DNA of 33,167 bases from an uncultured Collinsella sp. (GTDB lineage Bacteria; Actinomycetota; Coriobacteriia; Coriobacteriales; Coriobacteriaceae): NCBI GenBank assembly GCA_900765115.1, contig CAAFQK010000059.1, forward strand, positions 1 through 33,167, in the 5' to 3' direction. How positions within the stretch are numbered: the first letter of the stretch is position 1; every line of letters starts with the position of its first letter. Under the pieces are notes generated by a model. The model did no database searches, was not told where the DNA came from, and worked only from the letters and a program-made list of their open reading frames with translations. Below, in pieces: positions 30,131 to 33,167 of the stretch. The translations under genes and the position numbers were made by a program.

Positions 30131-31018
30131 GTGACAACGATGGAGCGTCGTCCGGATTCCCGTGGCAAGGTTCGTGATATTTACGATGCCGGTGAAAACC
30201 TGCTGATGGTCGCCACCGACCGCATTTCTGCGTTCGACTTCATTCTTCCCGACGAGATTCCGTTTAAGGGAGAGGTGCTCAATCGCATCTCGGCATTCTG
30301 GTTCGATAAGTTTGCCGACATCGTTCCCAACCATCTCGTTTCCATCGACCCGGCGGATTTCCCCGAGGAGTTTGCTGAGTATCGTGACTACCTCGCTGGC
30401 CGCGCCATGCTGGTTAAGAAGGCCCAGACGATTCCTATCGAGTGCATCGTCCGCGGCTATCTGACCGGTTCGGGCAAGAAGACCTACGACGAGAACGGCA
30501 CCGTCTGCGGCATCCAGCTGCCTGAGGGCCTGACCGAGGCTTCCAAGCTTCCCGAGCCGTTGTTCACGCCGTCCACGAAGGCCGAGATCGGTGACCACGA
30601 CGAGAACATCTCGTTCGAGCGTTGCTGCGAGATCGTGGGCGAGGACATCGCCACGCAGATTCGTGACCTTTCCCTCAAGATCTACAAGGCCGCTGCCGAG
30701 TACGCCGCGACCCGTGGCATCATCATTGCCGACACCAAGTTCGAGTTTGGTGTCATCGATGGCAAGGTCACGCTGATCGACGAGTGCCTCACGCCCGACT
30801 CCAGCCGTTTCTGGCCTGCTGCCAGCTACGAGGAGGGCAAGATCCAGCCTAGCTACGACAAGCAATTCGTCCGCAATTGGCTCAAGGCCAACTGGGATAT
30901 GACGGGGGAGACCCCGCACCTGCCCGCCGAGGTCATCGATGGCACGTCCGAGCGCTATCGCGAGGCCTTCCAGATCATCACGGGCTCCCAGTTCACAAGC
31001 ATGAAGGAGAACGCATAA
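30131..31018 (+). CDS. purC: Phosphoribosylaminoimidazole-succinocarboxamide synthase (SAICAR synthetase)
   Basis: A 295-residue enzyme of the longer, yeast-like SAICAR synthetase form: GKVRDIYDAGENLLMVATDRISAFD, IECIVRGYLTGSGKKTY, IIADTKFEFGV and DECLTPDSSRFWP are all present. It joins CAIR and aspartate with ATP in purine synthesis; PurB, also in this window, acts on its product. The start is GTG at 30131, 8 bases after AGGAG (30118-30122). An earlier in-frame GTG overlaps that ribosome site, and a later ATG at 30140 is too far. The next gene begins immediately after its stop. Confidence 0.95.
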   Translation: MTTMERRPDSRGKVRDIYDAGENLLMVATDRISAFDFILPDEIPFKGEVLNRISAFWFDKFADIVPNHLVSIDPADFPEEFAEYRDYLAGRAMLVKKAQTIPIECIVRGYLTGSGKKTYDENGTVCGIQLPEGLTEASKLPEPLFTPSTKAEIGDHDENISFERCCEIVGEDIATQIRDLSLKIYKAAAEYAATRGIIIADTKFEFGVIDGKVTLIDECLTPDSSRFWPAASYEEGKIQPSYDKQFVRNWLKANWDMTGETPHLPAEVIDGTSERYREAFQIITGSQFTSMKENA

Positions 31019-31594
31019 GTGAGTACCCGTAGCGCCACGAACAAGCGCACGCAATCCCACGAAGTTACCGGGGTTGCGCGCAAGTCTGCCGCATCTGCTA
31101 AGCCCGCCCGCCAAGCAGCGAGCTCCGTTCGCGTCGTGCCGGCTTCGTCTAAGGCACGCCGCAAAGAGCTCGAGAAGGGCGAGAACCTCGAGGGCCTCTC
31201 TAAAGAGGAGAAGCGCGCCCGAAAGGCTAAGCAGCGCGCCAAGGAGGACCGCATCTATACGGTGTCGAATATCCTCCTCAAGCAGGACGAGGACTACACC
31301 AAGCGCCGCCGTATCTGGTGGGCCGTGCTCGCCATCGGCATGGTACTCGTCGTGGCAATTTGGGCCTCGCTGTACTTCGCTCCCGCTGGCATGGTGTCCA
31401 GCCCTGTCCAGATGGTCGGCATCGTTTTGTCCTATGTCATCATCCTAGGTGACTTTATCTACGACTTCGCTCGTATTCGTCCCTTGCGCAACATGTACCG
31501 CGCGCAGGCCGAGGGCATGTCCGAGAACAAGCTCAACGCTCTTATCGAGCGCGCAGCTGCCGAGGAGGACAAGAAGGACTCCAAGAAGAAGTAG
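31019..31594 (+). CDS. Basic membrane protein of unknown function
   Basis: A 191-residue protein. The first 90 residues are hydrophilic and very rich in Lys, Arg, Ala and Ser, with a charged helical stretch (KEEKRARKAKQRAKEDR). Two membrane helices follow (WWAVLAIGMVLVVAIWASLYF, about 99-119; MVGIVLSYVIILGDFIYDF, about 132-150). It ends with a charged helix and a lysine tail. Both ends should be cytoplasmic. The GTG start directly abuts the purC stop, with AAGGAG 9 bases before it, so it is cotranscribed with purC. The basic N terminus might bind RNA, DNA or the membrane. No family was recognised. Confidence 0.75.
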   Translation: MSTRSATNKRTQSHEVTGVARKSAASAKPARQAASSVRVVPASSKARRKELEKGENLEGLSKEEKRARKAKQRAKEDRIYTVSNILLKQDEDYTKRRRIWWAVLAIGMVLVVAIWASLYFAPAGMVSSPVQMVGIVLSYVIILGDFIYDFARIRPLRNMYRAQAEGMSENKLNALIERAAAEEDKKDSKKK

Positions 31595-31624
31595 CGTTTG
31601 CATACATACTTATCGCTAAGATAT

Positions 31625-31655
31625 AAGGCGCGTCGTTTTTGCGGCGCGCCTTTTT
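31625..31655 (+). terminator. Rho-independent terminator after the purC operon
   Basis: The stem GGCGCGTCG (31627-31635) / CGGCGCGCC (31642-31650), with one wobble pair, is followed by five T residues. Confidence 0.92.
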
Positions 31656-31683
31656 ACTGTTCTATAGATAGATGGAGTGGCAC

Positions 31684-32964
31684 ATGATTCGAGCTGCCCT
31701 GACGGTCGAAGAGGCCCTGGAGGGTATGAAGTCCCTGGAGCCCAAGATTAAAAACTATGCGCGCCTGGTTGTCCGCAAGGGCGTAAACGTTAAGCCCGGC
31801 CAGGAAGTCGTCGTTCAGTCTCCGGTTGAGTGCGCGCCGTTTGCGCGCGTGGTGGTCGCGGAGGCCTATGCTGCCGGCGCCGGCCACGTGACGGTCATCT
31901 GGGCCGATGATGCCGTGACGAGGCTCACGTACGAGCATGTCGAGAAAAGCTATTTTGAGCAGACGCCCGAGTGGAAGCGCCTGCAGCTGGATTCCCTGGC
32001 CCAGGACGGTGCCTGCTTTATCTTTATCGAGGGTGCGGACCCCGCCGCCCTTAAGGGCATCGATCCCGCTAAGCCCGCTGCAGCTTCTAAGGCAAAGAAC
32101 ACGCAGTGCAAAGTTTTCCGCCGTGGACTGGATTACAACATCAATCCGTGGTGCATCGCCGGCGCTCCGGTCGTGGCTTGGGCGCGCGAGGTGTTCCCGG
32201 GAGACGCCGATGAGGTTGCAATCTATAAGCTGTGGAATGCGATTCTGCACACCGCTCGCGCCGATGGCCAGGACCCAGAGAGCGACTGGGAGCTCCATGA
32301 CGCCGCATTCGAAAAGAACCTGCGTTTCCTGAACGACAATCGTTTCGACTGCCTGCATTACACCGCGGCAAATGGAACCGATCTGACGATTGGCATGACG
32401 AAGGGTCACGAGTGGGCCGGCGGCAAGGGCAAGACGCCCGATGGGCACCCCTTCTTCCCCAACATTCCCACCGAGGAAGTCTTCACTTCGCCCGATCGCA
32501 TGCGCGCCGACGGTATCGTGTACTCGGCCATGCCGCTCATCCACCACGGCAATAAAGTCGAAGATTTTTGGATTAAGTTCGAGGGCGGCCGCGTGGTGGA
32601 CTACGACGCCCGCGTGGGCAAGGCAACGCTTGCGAGCATTATTGACACCGATGAAGGTGCCGCTCATCTGGGCGAGGTCGCGCTCATTTCCAAGAACACT
32701 CCGATCCGCGAAAGCGGCGTTCTGTTCTATGACACGCTCTATGACGAGAACGCTAGCTGCCATCTCGCGCTAGGTGTCGGTTTCCCCGAATGCATCGAGG
32801 GTGGGTACGACATGTCCAAGGAGGAGCTCCTGGAGCATGGTGTTAACGTCTCGAGCACGCACGTCGATTTTATGATCGGCACGGACGACATCGATATTAC
32901 GGGCATTACGCCTGATGGACGTGAAGTTGTGATTTTCCAGAACGGCCAATGGAGTTGGGAATAG
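31684..32964 (+). CDS. M29-family aminopeptidase (AmpS/AmpT-like)
   Basis: A 426-residue metallo-aminopeptidase. Family landmarks are ARLVVRKGVNVKPGQEVVVQSP at the start, NIPTEEVFTSPDRMRADG with the metal-ligand Glu, FEGGRVVDYDARVG, HLGEVALI with the second Glu, CHLALGVGFPEC, and the HVDFMIGT motif with the metal-binding His and Asp. These enzymes bind two metal ions and trim N-terminal residues from peptides in the cytoplasm. The ATG at 31684 is chosen because GGAG (31674-31677) lies just upstream; an in-frame ATG at 31672 overlaps it. It follows a terminator, so it is its own unit. Its 3' end contains the promoter of tRNA-Lys. Confidence 0.95.
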   Translation: MIRAALTVEEALEGMKSLEPKIKNYARLVVRKGVNVKPGQEVVVQSPVECAPFARVVVAEAYAAGAGHVTVIWADDAVTRLTYEHVEKSYFEQTPEWKRLQLDSLAQDGACFIFIEGADPAALKGIDPAKPAAASKAKNTQCKVFRRGLDYNINPWCIAGAPVVAWAREVFPGDADEVAIYKLWNAILHTARADGQDPESDWELHDAAFEKNLRFLNDNRFDCLHYTAANGTDLTIGMTKGHEWAGGKGKTPDGHPFFPNIPTEEVFTSPDRMRADGIVYSAMPLIHHGNKVEDFWIKFEGGRVVDYDARVGKATLASIIDTDEGAAHLGEVALISKNTPIRESGVLFYDTLYDENASCHLALGVGFPECIEGGYDMSKEELLEHGVNVSSTHVDFMIGTDDIDITGITPDGREVVIFQNGQWSWE

Positions 32965-32983
32965 TCCCAGACCGTGGTACAAT
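32955..32983 (+). promoter_or_regulatory. Promoter of tRNA-Lys
   Basis: TTGGGA (32955-32960), a 17-base spacer and TACAAT (32978-32983), ending 9 bases before the tRNA and overlapping the M29 stop. Confidence 0.75.
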
Positions 32984-32992
32984 GCCACCCGC

Positions 32993-33065
32993 GGGCCGTT
33001 AGCTCAGCTGGCAGAGCAGGGGACTTTTAATCCCAAGGTCCAGGGTTCGAACCCCTGACGGCCCA
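32993..33065 (+). tRNA. tRNA-Lys (anticodon TTT)
   Basis: 73 bases folding as a standard cloverleaf: acceptor GGGCCGT/ACGGCCC, D-arm GCTC/GAGC, anticodon loop CTTTTAA (anticodon TTT) on GGGA/TCCC with a G-A pair at the stem base, T-arm CAGGG-TTCGAAC-CCCTG, discriminator A. CCA is not encoded (the next bases are CCC). Confidence 0.96.
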
Positions 33066-33080
33066 CCCAAAGATTGGTGA

Positions 33081-33110
33081 GACGGTCAACTTCGGTTGGC
33101 CGTCTTTTTT
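33081..33110 (+). terminator. Rho-independent terminator of tRNA-Lys
   Basis: The stem GACGGTCAAC (33081-33090) / GTTGGCCGTC (33095-33104), with a TTCG tetraloop and one wobble, is followed by six T residues. Confidence 0.95.
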
Positions 33111-33119
33111 GTTGCCGGT

Positions 33120-33167
33120 GCACGGGTTCGAACCCGTCGGGGCGCGGAGCTGAGTAAACGCGTGAGC
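33120..33167. repeat. Start of a second T-arm-like element, cut by the window edge
   Basis: The perfect 16-bp palindrome ACGGGTTCGAACCCGT (33122-33137) resembles a tRNA T-arm. The sequence after it (GGGGCGCG..AGC...AAACGCG) follows the same order as the element behind tRNA-Gly (AGGGTGCG.AGC...AAACGCG). It sits just past the tRNA-Lys terminator. Confidence 0.6.

Overview
The window looks like the replication-origin region of a Coriobacteriia (Actinomycetota) chromosome, most like Collinsella. The evidence is the order dnaA / oriC / rpmH-rnpA-yidD-yidC-jag-rsmG-parA-parB, high GC with frequent GTG and TTG starts, a Gram-positive LPXTG surface protein, and a pair of WYL regulators like those of actinobacteria. 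The genus is an inference; no database was searched.

Layout. (1) Bases 1-1615, minus strand: the 5' end of dnaA, preceded in the same unit by a 442-residue protein that joins a GHKL-type ATPase, a long Gln/Pro/Tyr-rich linker and a winged helix. (2) Bases 1616-1960: oriC, with DnaA-box-like 9-mers, then the rpmH promoter. (3) Bases 1961-4139: rpmH, rnpA, yidD, yidC and jag (ribosome, RNase P, membrane insertion), ended by a strong terminator. (4) Bases 4186-7068: rsmG, three perfect parS sites spaced exactly 39 bp apart, parA, parB and a small overlapping membrane protein. (5) Bases 7117-14114: rlmN facing left; ddl and an exonuclease-DinG helicase facing right; two overlapping WYL regulators facing left and meeting the helicase stop to stop. 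(6) Bases 14313-17755: a 1047-residue membrane protein with an M28-peptidase-like domain split by a huge acidic insert, plus a small membrane protein. (7) Bases 17762-21193, minus strand: a 1143-residue wall-anchored thioester adhesin with SpaA/Cna-B repeats.

(8) Bases 21448-21757: tRNA-Gly(CCC), its terminator, and a structured element carrying an antisense T-arm copy and a direct duplicate of the tRNA 3' end. (9) Bases 21860-23282: purB. (10) Bases 23348-25980: a solute-binding protein translationally coupled to a membrane diguanylate cyclase. (11) Bases 26094-27568: a TSCPD protein coupled to a Tat-exported lipoprotein. (12) Bases 27722-30021: an OmpR-type response regulator and its histidine kinase. 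(13) Bases 30131-31655: purC and a basic membrane protein. (14) Bases 31684-33167: an M29 aminopeptidase, tRNA-Lys(TTT), a terminator, and the start of a second element resembling the one after tRNA-Gly.

Most of the window is core chromosome. The parts least explained by textbook families are the oriC-dnaA ATPase, the split M28-like protein, the solute-binding protein/GGDEF pair, and the tRNA-downstream elements. Many long open frames lie opposite real genes and were not annotated.
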